Below, in pieces: positions 8,878 through 17,954 of a stretch of 64,000 bases of DNA (position 1 is the stretch's first letter; each line of letters starts with the position of its first letter). The position numbers were made by a program, and so were the translations under genes. Source of the DNA: Flavobacterium foetidum (GTDB lineage: Bacteria > Bacteroidota > Bacteroidia > Flavobacteriales > Flavobacteriaceae); NCBI RefSeq assembly GCF_004634245.1, contig NZ_SJTF01000003.1, positions 248,001 through 312,000 of the forward strand, in the 5' to 3' direction. The notes under the pieces are model-generated. The model saw only the letters and a program-made list of their open reading frames with translations. It was not told the DNA's origin and searched no databases.

Positions 8878-10491
8878 ATGAAAATCACCGCTGAAGCTTT
8901 ACGACAAAGAATTGGACAATTCTTTTTTCCTGCCGTTTTTATCAATGATAACGAAGAAAATATTCAGGAAATGGAACGCCTTATTGCAACATATAATATT
9001 GGCGGACTGACGTTTTTTCACAGTCGTGCAAGCGCGGCAACGAATTATGAAAGCAAACAAAAAATTGTTTTCAACGATGACAGTTACGAAAAAATCAAAG
9101 CTTTGATTATCCGTTATCAAAAAGCGTCCCCAACTCCACTTTTGATCAGTATTGATGCGGAATGGGGATTGGCAATGCGCATCGAAAAAACACCACAATA
9201 TCCGTACGCAATTACGCTTGGCGCTTTGCCAGAAAACAAATCAAAATTGGTTTACGAAGTTGGAAAACAAATTGGCTTAGATTTAAAAGCAGCGGGAATT
9301 CAGTACAATTTATCGCCTTTGGCAGACATCAACAACAATCCAAACAATCCGGTTATTGGCTATCGTTCTTTTGGTGAAAACAAACAAAAAGTAGCCGATT
9401 TTGCTGTTGAATATTTAAACGGAATGTCGGAAGTTGGTGTTTTAGGCTGTTTGAAACACTTTCCTGGACATGGAAATACAAACGTCGATTCGCATTTAGG
9501 ATTGCCTGTTTTAAAGGAAACTTTGGAAGAATTGATGGAAAACGAATTGTATCCATTCATCAAAGGAATTGAAAACAATGTAGACTCGATTATGATTGGG
9601 CATTTGGCTGTTCCAAGTTTAAATGACGGAAAAGATACTTCCGCAACTTTATCAAAAGCCGTTATTCAAGATCTTTTGCGTGATAAATTAGGTTATGATG
9701 GCTTGGTAATTTCTGATGCTTTGAACATGCACAGCGTTTCTAAATTATACGAAACCAAAGGCCAATTAGAATGGGAAGCTTTCAACGCTGGAAATGATGT
9801 TTTATGTTTTGCCGAAAATGTTCCCGACGGAATTGAAGCAATCTATAAAAATGCTTCTCCAGACCGCATTTTCGAAAGTTACAACCGAATCATGAAAGCC
9901 AAAGGAAAAGCCGGAATTCTTGCTGGAAATACAACGGCTTCAGGCGAATTAGATTTCGAAAAAACATCTCAACTAAATCTTGAAATTGCTCAAAATGCAA
10001 TTACAAAAATCATTGACAATTCAAGTTTAGAATTGGCTTTTGATGCTCAGAAAAACAATCAATTAGCCAAACTGAGTTTTTATAAAAATACGGAGAACAC
10101 TTTCTTCAAAACTTTAAATACAGAATTGCCTTCAGCAGAATTTGCTTTTGAAAATTTAGAAGTCTCAAATATTTCATTCATCAAAAAAGAATTAGAAAAT
10201 TTTGAGACGATTTTAATTTCGTTATTTGTTCCAAAAGCAAAACCACTGAACAATTTCGAAATTGATAATGAAGTTTTAGAATTGCTTTCTCATTTACTTC
10301 AAACCAAAAAATGCATCGTATTTGTTTTCGGAAATCCGTATTCTTTGCCATTAATTCCGAACTTAAAAGAGGCTTTTGGCTTGGTTGAAGTGTATCAGGA
10401 TTTTGAAGAATTTCAAAAAACAGCTGGCATTCAATTTTTAGAGAAAAATAGTTCCAACGGCGTTCTACCTGTAAACATTGATATTCAGTAA
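8878..10491 (+). CDS. Glycoside hydrolase family 3, NagZ-like beta-N-acetylhexosaminidase
   Basis: The 537-residue protein contains the NagZ-specific catalytic loop KHFPGHGNTNVDSH (about residues 193-206, with the Asp-His general acid/base dyad). It also has IGHLAVP and the nucleophile strand VISDALNMHS (Asp near residue 282). NagZ removes GlcNAc from GlcNAc-anhydroMurNAc in peptidoglycan recycling. At 537 residues it is longer than E. coli NagZ (about 340), with a C-terminal alpha/beta extension as in many Bacteroidota and Firmicutes GH3 enzymes. No signal peptide is visible, which supports cytoplasmic action downstream of the AmpG-like importer. Confidence 0.88.
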   Translation: MKITAEALRQRIGQFFFPAVFINDNEENIQEMERLIATYNIGGLTFFHSRASAATNYESKQKIVFNDDSYEKIKALIIRYQKASPTPLLISIDAEWGLAMRIEKTPQYPYAITLGALPENKSKLVYEVGKQIGLDLKAAGIQYNLSPLADINNNPNNPVIGYRSFGENKQKVADFAVEYLNGMSEVGVLGCLKHFPGHGNTNVDSHLGLPVLKETLEELMENELYPFIKGIENNVDSIMIGHLAVPSLNDGKDTSATLSKAVIQDLLRDKLGYDGLVISDALNMHSVSKLYETKGQLEWEAFNAGNDVLCFAENVPDGIEAIYKNASPDRIFESYNRIMKAKGKAGILAGNTTASGELDFEKTSQLNLEIAQNAITKIIDNSSLELAFDAQKNNQLAKLSFYKNTENTFFKTLNTELPSAEFAFENLEVSNISFIKKELENFETILISLFVPKAKPLNNFEIDNEVLELLSHLLQTKKCIVFVFGNPYSLPLIPNLKEAFGLVEVYQDFEEFQKTAGIQFLEKNSSNGVLPVNIDIQ

Positions 10492-10549
10492 GTTAAATCA
10501 TGAAATAGTCAAAATTTATCAACTTATAAATATTTATAATCACATCTTA

Positions 10550-10581
10550 TTGTAAGAATCTGCACTTATGCCCTACTTTTG
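10550..10581 (+). promoter_or_regulatory. Bacteroidota-type promoter of ahpC
   Basis: TTG at 10550-10552 and TACTTTTG at 10574-10581 match the -33/-7 elements with a 21-bp spacer. They lie 36 bp before the ahpC start codon. This is the best-formed promoter in the first 12 kb and fits a strongly expressed gene. Confidence 0.72.
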
Positions 10582-10616
10582 CACCAGAAATAAATTTTTA
10601 ACGTAAAACGAAAAAT

Positions 10617-11255
10617 ATGTCTTTAGTAGGAAAAAAATTCCCAAGTATTGCAGTAGATGCTATCTCAGAAATGGGTGACAACTTAAAAATCAACATTTTT
10701 GAAGAAGCAGTAAACAACAATAAAAAAGTACTTTTATTTTGGTACCCAAAAGATTTCACTTTTGTATGTCCAACAGAATTACACGCCTTCCAAGCTGCAT
10801 TACCAGAATTTGAGAAAAGAAATACTATCGTAATTGGTGCTTCTTGTGATACAAACGAAGTTCACTTTGCTTGGTTAAATACTCCAAAAAACAATGGTGG
10901 TATCGAAGGTGTTACTTACCCAATCTTAGCAGATACAAACCGTAACTTAGCTAACATTTTAGGTATTCTTGATATCGAATCTACAAGCTACAGCGAAGAT
11001 ACAGATTCAGTTATCATCGAAGGTTCAAACGTAACTTACAGAGCTACTTACCTAATTGACGAAACTGGAAAAATCTTCCACGAAAGCGTAAACGATATGC
11101 CATTAGGACGTAACGTAAACGAATACTTAAGAATGGTTGACGCTTACACTCACATCCAAACTAAAGGTGAAGTTTGTCCTGCAAACTGGGAAGCTGGTAA
11201 AGAAGCTATGTCTGCTGACAGAGTTAGTACTGCTGAATACTTAAGCGCAAACTAA
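10617..11255 (+). CDS. 2-Cys peroxiredoxin (AhpC/TSA family)
   Basis: The 212-residue protein has the peroxidatic cysteine in FTFVCPTELHAF (Cys51) and the resolving cysteine in GEVCPANW (Cys187), the typical 2-Cys arrangement. It reduces hydrogen peroxide and organic peroxides in the cytoplasm using electrons from a thioredoxin or AhpF-type reductant. Codon use is uniform and the promoter is strong, consistent with high expression. A thioredoxin-like gene follows after a repeat-filled gap and may supply electrons, and a thiol peroxidase lies further on. Confidence 0.93.
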   Translation: MSLVGKKFPSIAVDAISEMGDNLKINIFEEAVNNNKKVLLFWYPKDFTFVCPTELHAFQAALPEFEKRNTIVIGASCDTNEVHFAWLNTPKNNGGIEGVTYPILADTNRNLANILGILDIESTSYSEDTDSVIIEGSNVTYRATYLIDETGKIFHESVNDMPLGRNVNEYLRMVDAYTHIQTKGEVCPANWEAGKEAMSADRVSTAEYLSAN

Positions 11256-11485
11256 TTCTTTTTTAAGGTTCTGAGGTTCTAAGATACTAAGGCACTAAGC
11301 TTTTTTACTGAACTTAAAATCTTAAATAAAAATCTACAATATAGTTCATCAGGTTCTAAGAATAAAACTTAGAATCTTAGAACCTTGATGACTTAAATCT
11401 CAAAAAATAATTTTAACGTTAAGTCTTTCTATGGACTAAGGGAAAAAACTTAGAACCTTAGCACCTCAGCGACTTAGCACCTTAA
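11256..11485. repeat. Cluster of 'ttctaagatactaagg' interspersed repeats
   Basis: The gap between ahpC and the thioredoxin gene is built from repeated words: GTTCTAAGATACTAAGGCACTAAGC near 11270-11300, an AGGTTCTAAG...CTTAGAACCT inverted repeat at about 11349-11386, and CTTAGAACCTTAGCACC near 11446-11470. Similar words lie after the MscS gene. Several hairpins are possible. No ORF is present. Confidence 0.65.
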
Positions 11486-11497
11486 AAAATAAAAACT

Positions 11498-11806
11498 ATG
11501 TTAATCGACTTAAACGAAGATACATTAGCAGATTTAGTTGCTAAAAACGAAAAAGTAGTTGTGCAATATTCAGCTTCATGGTGTGGAAATTGCCGTATTA
11601 TGAAACCAAAATTCAAAAAATTAGCAACAGAAAATGAAGCTATCACTTTTGTTTTGGTTGATGCAGAAAATTCTCCAGAATCAAGAAAATTAGCTAATGT
11701 GAGCAACCTGCCGACATTTGCTACTTTCGTAAATGGACAATTAGTTGGCGAAACGCAGACTAACAAACAAGAAGTTCTTATCGATCTTGTTAATGCAATT
11801 GCTTAA
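11498..11806 (+). CDS. Thioredoxin family protein (CGNC active site)
   Basis: The 102-residue protein is a single thioredoxin domain with active site WCGNC at residues 28-32 and the cis-proline loop NLPTFATF. The usual thioredoxin motif is WCGPC; Asn in place of Pro should alter redox potential but keeps both cysteines. No signal peptide is seen, so it is cytoplasmic. Its position after ahpC and before a small conserved protein suggests that it passes electrons to the peroxiredoxin. That link is inference. Confidence 0.88.
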   Translation: MLIDLNEDTLADLVAKNEKVVVQYSASWCGNCRIMKPKFKKLATENEAITFVLVDAENSPESRKLANVSNLPTFATFVNGQLVGETQTNKQEVLIDLVNAIA

Positions 11807-11829
11807 TTCATCATTTAAAACTCCACAAC

Positions 11830-12087
11830 ATGAAATTACCAGTAATTAAGCATTTAACACAATTCATCGAAGAAAACGATCAAGATTATATCATCGAAAC
11901 AATCGAAGTTTTGGAAGCGATGACCGAAATTCCTTCTCTTAAAGACGAAGAATTAGATGTAATCGGCGAATTGATTTCCAATATGTATGGTGCTCTTGAA
12001 GTACAAAAATTAGTTGCTCAGGGAACCGACAAAAAAGAAGCCCTAAACACATTCATGAAACGTGTTTTAGGCTCAATCGATAAATAA
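11830..12087 (+). CDS. Small acidic helical protein (DUF6952-like)
   Basis: The 85-residue protein is predicted to be all-helical and acidic (TIEVLEAMTEIPSLKDEELD), without cysteine, signal peptide or membrane segment. It resembles a small family I recall from Flavobacteriia as DUF6952, but I cannot confirm the name. It starts 24 bp after the thioredoxin stop, and a strong terminator follows, so the two form one transcription unit. Function unknown; a role with the peroxiredoxin/thioredoxin pair is plausible from position only. Confidence 0.7.
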   Translation: MKLPVIKHLTQFIEENDQDYIIETIEVLEAMTEIPSLKDEELDVIGELISNMYGALEVQKLVAQGTDKKEALNTFMKRVLGSIDK

Positions 12088-12130
12088 GTCGACCTCCTTC
12101 CCAAGAATAAAAACAAAAAACAAGGCTGAG

Positions 12131-12160
12131 AAAGCGTTTCTATTTTAGAGACGCTTTTTT
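12131..12160 (+). terminator. Intrinsic terminator after the thioredoxin operon
   Basis: AAAGCGTTTCTA pairs with TAGAGACGCTTT (one G-U wobble) around a 3-base loop and is followed by a run of T. A 12-bp stem plus T-tract 43 bp after the stop codon at 12087 is a standard rho-independent terminator. Confidence 0.85.
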
Positions 12161-12230
12161 TAGTTTACAGTGGTCAGTTTTTTTAGTACTCAGTGGCAGT
12201 CGCAGTTTTCAGTTTCGTTTTAAATAATCT

Positions 12231-12256
12231 TTGTCAGGCTGAGTGGAGTCGAAGCC
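12231..12256. repeat. REP-like intergenic element (ggctgagtggagtcgaagcc)
   Basis: The stretch TCAGGCTGAGTGGAGTCGAAGCC is more GC-rich than its surroundings. It reads like a short dispersed palindromic-type element, seen by experience between genes in many Bacteroidota genomes. The rest of the 12161-12435 gap shows no ORF; part of it (about 12310-12335) has AATTCGTGAATTTGTGGC, related to the arms of the 4597 array. Confidence 0.5.
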
Positions 12257-12401
12257 CACGCAAAGTAAAACAAATCTAAAATCTACCCTCTAAAAATCTA
12301 AAATTAATTAGATAAATTCGTGAATTTGTGGCTACCCAAAAACCATCCTTAATCTCTCCTTAAACCCTTAACAAATACTTTTAGATTCAAATATTAATCC
12401 T

Positions 12402-12409
12402 TACTTTTG
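12402..12409 (+). promoter_or_regulatory. -7 box TACTTTTG upstream of tpx
   Basis: A perfect TAnnTTTG match lies 26 bp before the tpx start codon. No clear TTG sits at the expected distance upstream. Confidence 0.6.
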
Positions 12410-12435
12410 AACCTCATTAATTTTAAACAAAAATC

Positions 12436-12933
12436 ATGGCATCTATCACATTAGGAGGAAATCCAGTTCATACATCAGGCGAATTACCAGCAGTTGGATC
12501 ACAACTAGCTGACTTCAGTTTAGTACAAAACGATTTATCAGTTGCTTCTTTAAGCACTTTTGCTGGTAAAAAATTAGTTTTAAATATCTTCCCAAGTGTT
12601 GATACTGGAACATGCGCAGCATCTGTTAGAAAATTCAACGAAAGTGCTAGCGGATTAGAAAACACAACCGTTTTATGTATTTCTAGAGATTTACCATTCG
12701 CTCAAAAACGTTTCTGTGGTGCTGAAGGTTTGGAAAATGTAGTAAACTTATCAGATTTTCAAGACGGTGCTTTTGGTAAAGCAAATGGTTTAGAAATCGT
12801 TGACGGACCATTAAAAGGTTTACATTCAAGAGCAATTATTGTTGCTGACGCTAACGGAAAAATTCTTCATACAGAACAAGTTGCTGAAATTGCAAACGAA
12901 CCAAATTACGAAGCTGCACTAGCAGTATTATAA
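12436..12933 (+). CDS. tpx: Thiol peroxidase
   Basis: The 165-residue protein has the Tpx arrangement: peroxidatic Cys60 in SVDTGTCAASVRKF and resolving Cys94 in LPFAQKRFCGAEG, with the conserved ISRDLPFAQ block. Tpx reduces alkyl hydroperoxides and hydrogen peroxide using thioredoxin. Length is normal for the family. It has its own -7 box and is followed by dgkA after 13 bp, suggesting co-transcription into the envelope/cell-division genes downstream. It complements the AhpC-type enzyme 1.2 kb upstream. Confidence 0.94.
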   Translation: MASITLGGNPVHTSGELPAVGSQLADFSLVQNDLSVASLSTFAGKKLVLNIFPSVDTGTCAASVRKFNESASGLENTTVLCISRDLPFAQKRFCGAEGLENVVNLSDFQDGAFGKANGLEIVDGPLKGLHSRAIIVADANGKILHTEQVAEIANEPNYEAALAVL

Positions 12934-12946
12934 TATTTTCCGCTTA

Positions 12947-13321
12947 ATGGAGTTTCAAAAAGACAATACTTTTATTTCAGGGCGTTTAAAAAGCGTGACT
13001 TATGCTTTTAAAGGCGCTCTGAAATTAATAAAAACCGAACACAGCATCATGGTGCAGTTCTCATTAGGAATCATCATGACCATTGCCGGGTTTTATTTTC
13101 ATATTTCACAAACCGAATGGCTTTGCCAGACTTTGGCAATCGGTTTGGTTTTGAGTGTTGAAGGATTAAATACCGCAGTTGAAAAAATTGCCGATTTTAT
13201 CCATCCCGATTACAGCAAACGAATCGGTTTTATTAAAGATATTGCTGCAGGGGCAGTATTTTTTGCTGCAATGACTGCAATAGCAATAGGCTTGATTATT
13301 TATATTCCAAAATTTATTTAG
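12947..13321 (+). CDS. Diacylglycerol kinase family membrane protein (DgkA-like)
   Basis: The 124-residue protein has three transmembrane helices and the DgkA signature EGLNTAVEKIADF followed by KDIAAGAVFFAA, with the catalytic glutamates and the conserved Lys-Asp. The family phosphorylates diacylglycerol or undecaprenol at the inner membrane. In this lineage the substrate (lipid or undecaprenol) cannot be told from the sequence. It lies 13 bp after tpx and 17 bp before ftsK. Confidence 0.88.
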   Translation: MEFQKDNTFISGRLKSVTYAFKGALKLIKTEHSIMVQFSLGIIMTIAGFYFHISQTEWLCQTLAIGLVLSVEGLNTAVEKIADFIHPDYSKRIGFIKDIAAGAVFFAAMTAIAIGLIIYIPKFI

Positions 13322-13338
13322 GCAACAGGAAAGCAAGA

Positions 13339-15786
13339 ATGGCAAAAACAAGCAAAAAAGAAACTTTAGACAAAAAAAACGAATCAAAAGAAAACAAAAA
13401 ACACTTTAAAATATCCAAACAGCAAAAGTTTGTTTTGGGTTGTCTGTTGGTGCTTTTTTCTATTGCGTTATTAACCGCATTTATTTCTTTTTATGTAAAC
13501 GGCCAATGGCAGACCGACCAAAGTGCAGTTGATCATCTTGGCGACCGTGAAGAAGTTGTACAAAACTGGCTTGGAAAATTTGGAGCCTATCTTGCCGATT
13601 TGACAGTTTACAGAGGTTTCGGACTCGCTTCTTTTTTATTCGTACGCCTTTTTTTCCTTACAGGAATGTTTCTTGCATTGGAGCTTTCGACCAAAAAACT
13701 AAAAAACACTTGGTTTTGGGATATTTTTGCCATTATAGTCGTTTCTGTCCTTTTTGGTTTTTTTGCTACTTCGGCACCAGAATTAGGAGGTACAATTGGT
13801 TACGAATTAAACCTATTCCTTCAGGACTATATCGGAAAAACAGGAACATTGCTTACATTGCTATTCGGCCTAATTGTTTACCTAATTTTCAAAATTAATT
13901 TATCTCCAGAGAAAATCCAATCATACTTTGATTCGACTAAAAAAGAATTTAAATCAGAATTAGAGACTTTAAAACCCGTTGCTAAAGAACCAGAAAGCGC
14001 CTATAATCTAGAAGAATTTGCTATTGAGGATGAAAGCGATCCTGAAATAGATAATATTCATATCAAGACAGTAGATTCGCAGTTCGAAATCAACAAAGAA
14101 GCTTTGAAACCTACTATTTCTCATGCTTCTGAGATTGAGTTAAATCCGATTTTAAAGCCAATTACCCCAAAACAAGAATTGCCATTAGTTTCTCCAGACG
14201 AAGCTTTTGTAATCGAAAAATCTGAAGAAGAAGACATCATCGAAGAAAACCTAGCTTCTCGATTGGTGGCCGATTTCGGATTATTTGATCCTACTTTGGA
14301 TTTATCGAATTATAAATTTCCGACTATCGATTTATTAAAAGAATATTCGACTGGCGGAATTACAATCAATCAAGAGGAATTAGAAGAAAATAAAAACAAA
14401 ATTGTAGATACACTTCGCAACTACAAGATTGAAATTGCACAAATCAAAGCAACCGTTGGTCCGTCGGTAACTTTATATGAAATTGTTCCTGAAGCGGGAA
14501 TTAGAATTTCTAAAATCAAAAGCTTAGAAGATGATATTGCATTATCATTATCTGCATTAGGAATTCGTATTATTGCGCCAATTCCAGGAAAAGGTACTAT
14601 CGGTATTGAGGTTCCGAACAAAAACCCAACTATGGTTTCTATGAAAAGCGTTATTGGAGCAGCCAAATTCCAAGAAGCCGAAATGGAATTGCCAATCGCT
14701 TTAGGAAAAACCATTTCTAACGAGACATTTGTAGTCGATTTAGCAAAAATGCCTCACTTATTGATGGCGGGTGCTACTGGACAAGGAAAATCGGTTGGTT
14801 TGAATGCTGTTCTGACTTCCTTGTTGTACAAAAAACATCCTGCTGAAGTAAAATTTGTTTTGGTTGACCCTAAAAAAGTAGAGCTTACGCTTTTCAACAA
14901 AATTGAAAGACATTATCTGGCAAAACTTCCAGATACAGAAGACGCTATCATTACTGATAATGCAAAAGTAGTCAACACTTTAAATTCTCTTTGCGTTGAA
15001 ATGGACAATCGCTATTCTTTATTAAAAGACGCGATGGTTCGTAATATCAAAGAATATAATGAAAAATTCAAATCAAGAAAATTAAATCCAGAAGCTGGAC
15101 ATCGATTTTTGCCTTATATCGTATTAGTTGTCGATGAGTTCGCCGATTTGATTATGACTGCAGGAAAAGAAGTCGAGGTTCCGATTGCGCGTCTGGCTCA
15201 ATTGGCGCGTGCTATTGGTATCCATTTGATTATCGCAACACAAAGACCATCTGTAAACGTTATTACAGGTTTAATTAAAGCCAATTTCCCGGCGCGAATT
15301 GCTTTTAGGGTAACTTCGAAAATCGATTCAAGAACGATTTTGGACACTCAAGGCGCCGATCAACTAATTGGACGAGGAGATTTACTTTACACAAACGGGA
15401 ATGATGTAATTCGTGTTCAATGCGCTTTCATCGATACGCCAGAAGTCGAAAAAATTACAGATTTTATCGGCGCACAAAAAGCATATGCCACAGCATATTT
15501 ACTTCCAGAGTTTGTTGGAGAAGAAAGTGGCATCAATCTTGATATAGATATTTCTGAAAGAGATACTTTATTTAGAGAAGCTGCAGAGATTATTGTCAAT
15601 GCACAGCAGGGTTCCGCTTCATTGCTGCAACGAAAATTAAAATTAGGTTATAACAGAGCCGGTCGCTTGATCGATCAGTTGGAAGCAGCAGGAATCGTCG
15701 GACCGTTTGAAGGCAGTAAAGCACGCAGTGTAAACATCTTAGACTTAAATGCTCTTGATCAATTTTTTAATAATGAACAAAATTAA
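13339..15786 (+). CDS. ftsK: DNA translocase FtsK
   Basis: The 815-residue protein has four hydrophobic N-terminal segments (about residues 30-190), a charged linker, then the FtsK/SpoIIIE motor. The Walker A loop GATGQGKSVGLNAV is near residue 477 and Walker B is in YIVLVVDEFADL. The C-terminal gamma winged helix (SASLLQRKLKLGYNRAGRLI) binds KOPS-type sites. It pumps chromosomal DNA through the division septum and activates XerCD at dif. The linker is short compared with E. coli FtsK, as is usual in this phylum. It overlaps or abuts the LolA gene. Confidence 0.95.
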   Translation: MAKTSKKETLDKKNESKENKKHFKISKQQKFVLGCLLVLFSIALLTAFISFYVNGQWQTDQSAVDHLGDREEVVQNWLGKFGAYLADLTVYRGFGLASFLFVRLFFLTGMFLALELSTKKLKNTWFWDIFAIIVVSVLFGFFATSAPELGGTIGYELNLFLQDYIGKTGTLLTLLFGLIVYLIFKINLSPEKIQSYFDSTKKEFKSELETLKPVAKEPESAYNLEEFAIEDESDPEIDNIHIKTVDSQFEINKEALKPTISHASEIELNPILKPITPKQELPLVSPDEAFVIEKSEEEDIIEENLASRLVADFGLFDPTLDLSNYKFPTIDLLKEYSTGGITINQEELEENKNKIVDTLRNYKIEIAQIKATVGPSVTLYEIVPEAGIRISKIKSLEDDIALSLSALGIRIIAPIPGKGTIGIEVPNKNPTMVSMKSVIGAAKFQEAEMELPIALGKTISNETFVVDLAKMPHLLMAGATGQGKSVGLNAVLTSLLYKKHPAEVKFVLVDPKKVELTLFNKIERHYLAKLPDTEDAIITDNAKVVNTLNSLCVEMDNRYSLLKDAMVRNIKEYNEKFKSRKLNPEAGHRFLPYIVLVVDEFADLIMTAGKEVEVPIARLAQLARAIGIHLIIATQRPSVNVITGLIKANFPARIAFRVTSKIDSRTILDTQGADQLIGRGDLLYTNGNDVIRVQCAFIDTPEVEKITDFIGAQKAYATAYLLPEFVGEESGINLDIDISERDTLFREAAEIIVNAQQGSASLLQRKLKLGYNRAGRLIDQLEAAGIVGPFEGSKARSVNILDLNALDQFFNNEQN

Positions 15787-15838
15787 TCCAATCATGAAAG
15801 CAAAATTTCAAGAAATCAACAACAATTCTATCACAAGC

Positions 15839-16486
15839 ATGACTAAAAAGTGTTTTCAAATGGCAATTATCATGCTTTTGAGCTTCACTTCTATGCAGGC
15901 GCAGGATAAAAAAGCCAAAGATTTATTGAACGAAGTGACTTCAAAAATAAAAAGCTACGACAACATTGTTATCGATTTTAAATATTCGCTCAACAATTCA
16001 AAAGAAAATATAAATCAAGACAGCAAAGGAAATGTCACCATGAAAGGCAATCAATATGTATTGAATTTCATGGGCGTAACTAAAATTTTTGATGGTCAGA
16101 AAACCTATACTATTGTTCCTGAAGACGAAGAAGTAACGATATCTAAAGTAAACGAAAAGGACGATAATGCAATCACTCCTTCAAAAATGCTTACATTCTT
16201 TAATTCTGGATACAAGTACAATATGGATATCGTTCAGAATGTAAAAGGAAGAAAGATTCAGTACATCAAATTAGTTCCTACAAGCGGAAAAGACCAGCGA
16301 AAAGAAATTTTATTAGGCATTGACGTTCAGACCAAACACATTTACAATTTGATTGAAACTGGAAAAAACGGAACAAAAACGACTTTAACCGTTAATTCTT
16401 TTAAAACCAATCAGCCTTTATCAAAAAATCAATTTACATTTGTAGCGAGTAAATACCCGAAATACTACATTAATAAATTAGATTAA
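15839..16486 (+). CDS. lolA: LolA-like outer-membrane lipoprotein carrier protein
   Basis: From ATG 15839 the product of about 215 residues has a clear signal peptide (MTKKCFQMAIIMLLSFTSMQAQ). A LolA-type unclosed beta barrel follows, with IDFKYSLNN, VTMKGNQYVLNF and LLGIDVQTKHIYNL segments. LolA carries lipoproteins through the periplasm to the outer membrane. Earlier in-frame ATGs at 15773 and 15794 would lengthen the N-terminus by 15-22 polar residues; 15773 lies inside ftsK. I favour 15839 because the signal peptide then starts normally. The LptF/G-type permease follows, so the neighbourhood serves outer-membrane assembly. Confidence 0.82.
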   Translation: MTKKCFQMAIIMLLSFTSMQAQDKKAKDLLNEVTSKIKSYDNIVIDFKYSLNNSKENINQDSKGNVTMKGNQYVLNFMGVTKIFDGQKTYTIVPEDEEVTISKVNEKDDNAITPSKMLTFFNSGYKYNMDIVQNVKGRKIQYIKLVPTSGKDQRKEILLGIDVQTKHIYNLIETGKNGTKTTLTVNSFKTNQPLSKNQFTFVASKYPKYYINKLD

Positions 16487-16494
16487 TTACAAGG

Positions 16495-17952
16495 TTGAAA
16501 ATTTTAGACAAATACTTACTAAAAACATTCCTATTTACATTTACTACGGTATTTGTAATCCTATTTTTTATATTCATATTACAGACCGTATGGCTCTTTA
16601 TTTCGGAACTTGCCGGTAAGGATCTCGATTTGATACTGGTTGTGAAATTCCTGCTTTTCTCGATGCCGAGAATCATTCCGCTGGTTTTACCTTTATCGGT
16701 ATTATTAGCATCGATTATGACTTTTGGCAATCTGGCCGAAAACTACGAATTTGCGGCCATGAAATCATCTGGTATTTCGCTTCAAAGAGCCATGCGTGTA
16801 CTGATAATCTTTATCTGCGTATTGAGCATTGTGGCATTTTGGTTTGCCAACAACGTAATTCCGTATGCAGAATATAAGTTTGTCAACTTTAGAAAAAACA
16901 TCGCTCAAGCCAAACCAGCAATGGCTATTGCCGAAGGTCAGTTTAATGACGTGGGCACTTACAACATCAAAGTAAATAAAAAGTCTGGCGAAAATGGAAA
17001 TCATTTAGCCGGAGTTACTATTCACGAAAAATCCAATAACGTTGGCGAAAATAAAACTGTTATAAAAGCAAAGACTGGAGAATTAATCAGCAGTGAAAAA
17101 TCTAGCATCCTGCAATTGGTTCTGAATGACGGCTATTACTATCAGGATGTCACTCCTAAAAAATACGAAGACCGCGCCAAACTTCCTTTCATCAAAGGCG
17201 CTTTCAAAAAACACATCATCAATATCGATTTGTCTGAATTGAACAAAGTTGATGACAGCAAAGAAAGTATTAACAATACAAACGGAATGCTGAATGTAAA
17301 CGAGTTGCGTTACACCTTAGATTCCTTAAACAAAAATCTGGATAACGAAATTGTTTCATTTTCTGAGAACATCAATCAGCGTGTAGGAATTCGTAAAACT
17401 TCGGCTCCACCAGCAAAAAAAGATTTTAAGAAGAAACAGCTTCCAAACAACCTTCTTTCGCTTTACAACAATAAGGATAAAGCTGATATTCTACGAATGG
17501 CCGCTAGTAATGTTACGAGCAGCATCTACTCTATAGAAACGACTCAAAAAGACCTTAAAGACAAACAGCGTGAGATAAATAAACATTTGACTGCATTGTA
17601 CGAGAAATTCGTAATTGCTTTTGCGTGTTTTTTAATGTTTTTTATTGGAGCTCCACTTGGGGCGATTATCAGAAAAGGAGGTCTCGGACTTCCGATTGTG
17701 TTCGCTGTTTTAATCTTTATTACATTTCACTTCATCAATACATTTGGAAAAAGGCTTTCACAAGAAGGCGGTATGAGTCCGTTTATGGGTTCATGGATGT
17801 CATCTTTCATATTGTCTCCATTAGCCGTTTTATTAACCTATCGCGCAACAAACGACAATGGGTTAATCAATTTTGATGTAATCACCACTCCAATTTCGCA
17901 ACTATTTCAAAAAATTTCTGAGCGGTTATTTCCTGCTCAAAATAAACAATAA
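16495..17952 (+). CDS. LptF/LptG family permease (lipopolysaccharide export)
   Basis: The 485-residue protein starts from TTG 16495 with LDKYLLKTFLFTFTTVFVILFF, the usual first helix of YjgP/YjgQ proteins. SMPRIIPLVLPLSVLLASIMTFGNLAENYEF-type sequence gives helices 2-3. A large periplasmic domain and three C-terminal helices (from about residue 375) complete the fold. LptF/G with LptB extract LPS from the inner membrane. It is longer than E. coli LptF (366) because of an extended, charged insert at about 250-360. The start lies 9 bp after lolA. Confidence 0.88.
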   Translation: MKILDKYLLKTFLFTFTTVFVILFFIFILQTVWLFISELAGKDLDLILVVKFLLFSMPRIIPLVLPLSVLLASIMTFGNLAENYEFAAMKSSGISLQRAMRVLIIFICVLSIVAFWFANNVIPYAEYKFVNFRKNIAQAKPAMAIAEGQFNDVGTYNIKVNKKSGENGNHLAGVTIHEKSNNVGENKTVIKAKTGELISSEKSSILQLVLNDGYYYQDVTPKKYEDRAKLPFIKGAFKKHIINIDLSELNKVDDSKESINNTNGMLNVNELRYTLDSLNKNLDNEIVSFSENINQRVGIRKTSAPPAKKDFKKKQLPNNLLSLYNNKDKADILRMAASNVTSSIYSIETTQKDLKDKQREINKHLTALYEKFVIAFACFLMFFIGAPLGAIIRKGGLGLPIVFAVLIFITFHFINTFGKRLSQEGGMSPFMGSWMSSFILSPLAVLLTYRATNDNGLINFDVITTPISQLFQKISERLFPAQNKQ

Positions 17953-17954
17953 CT

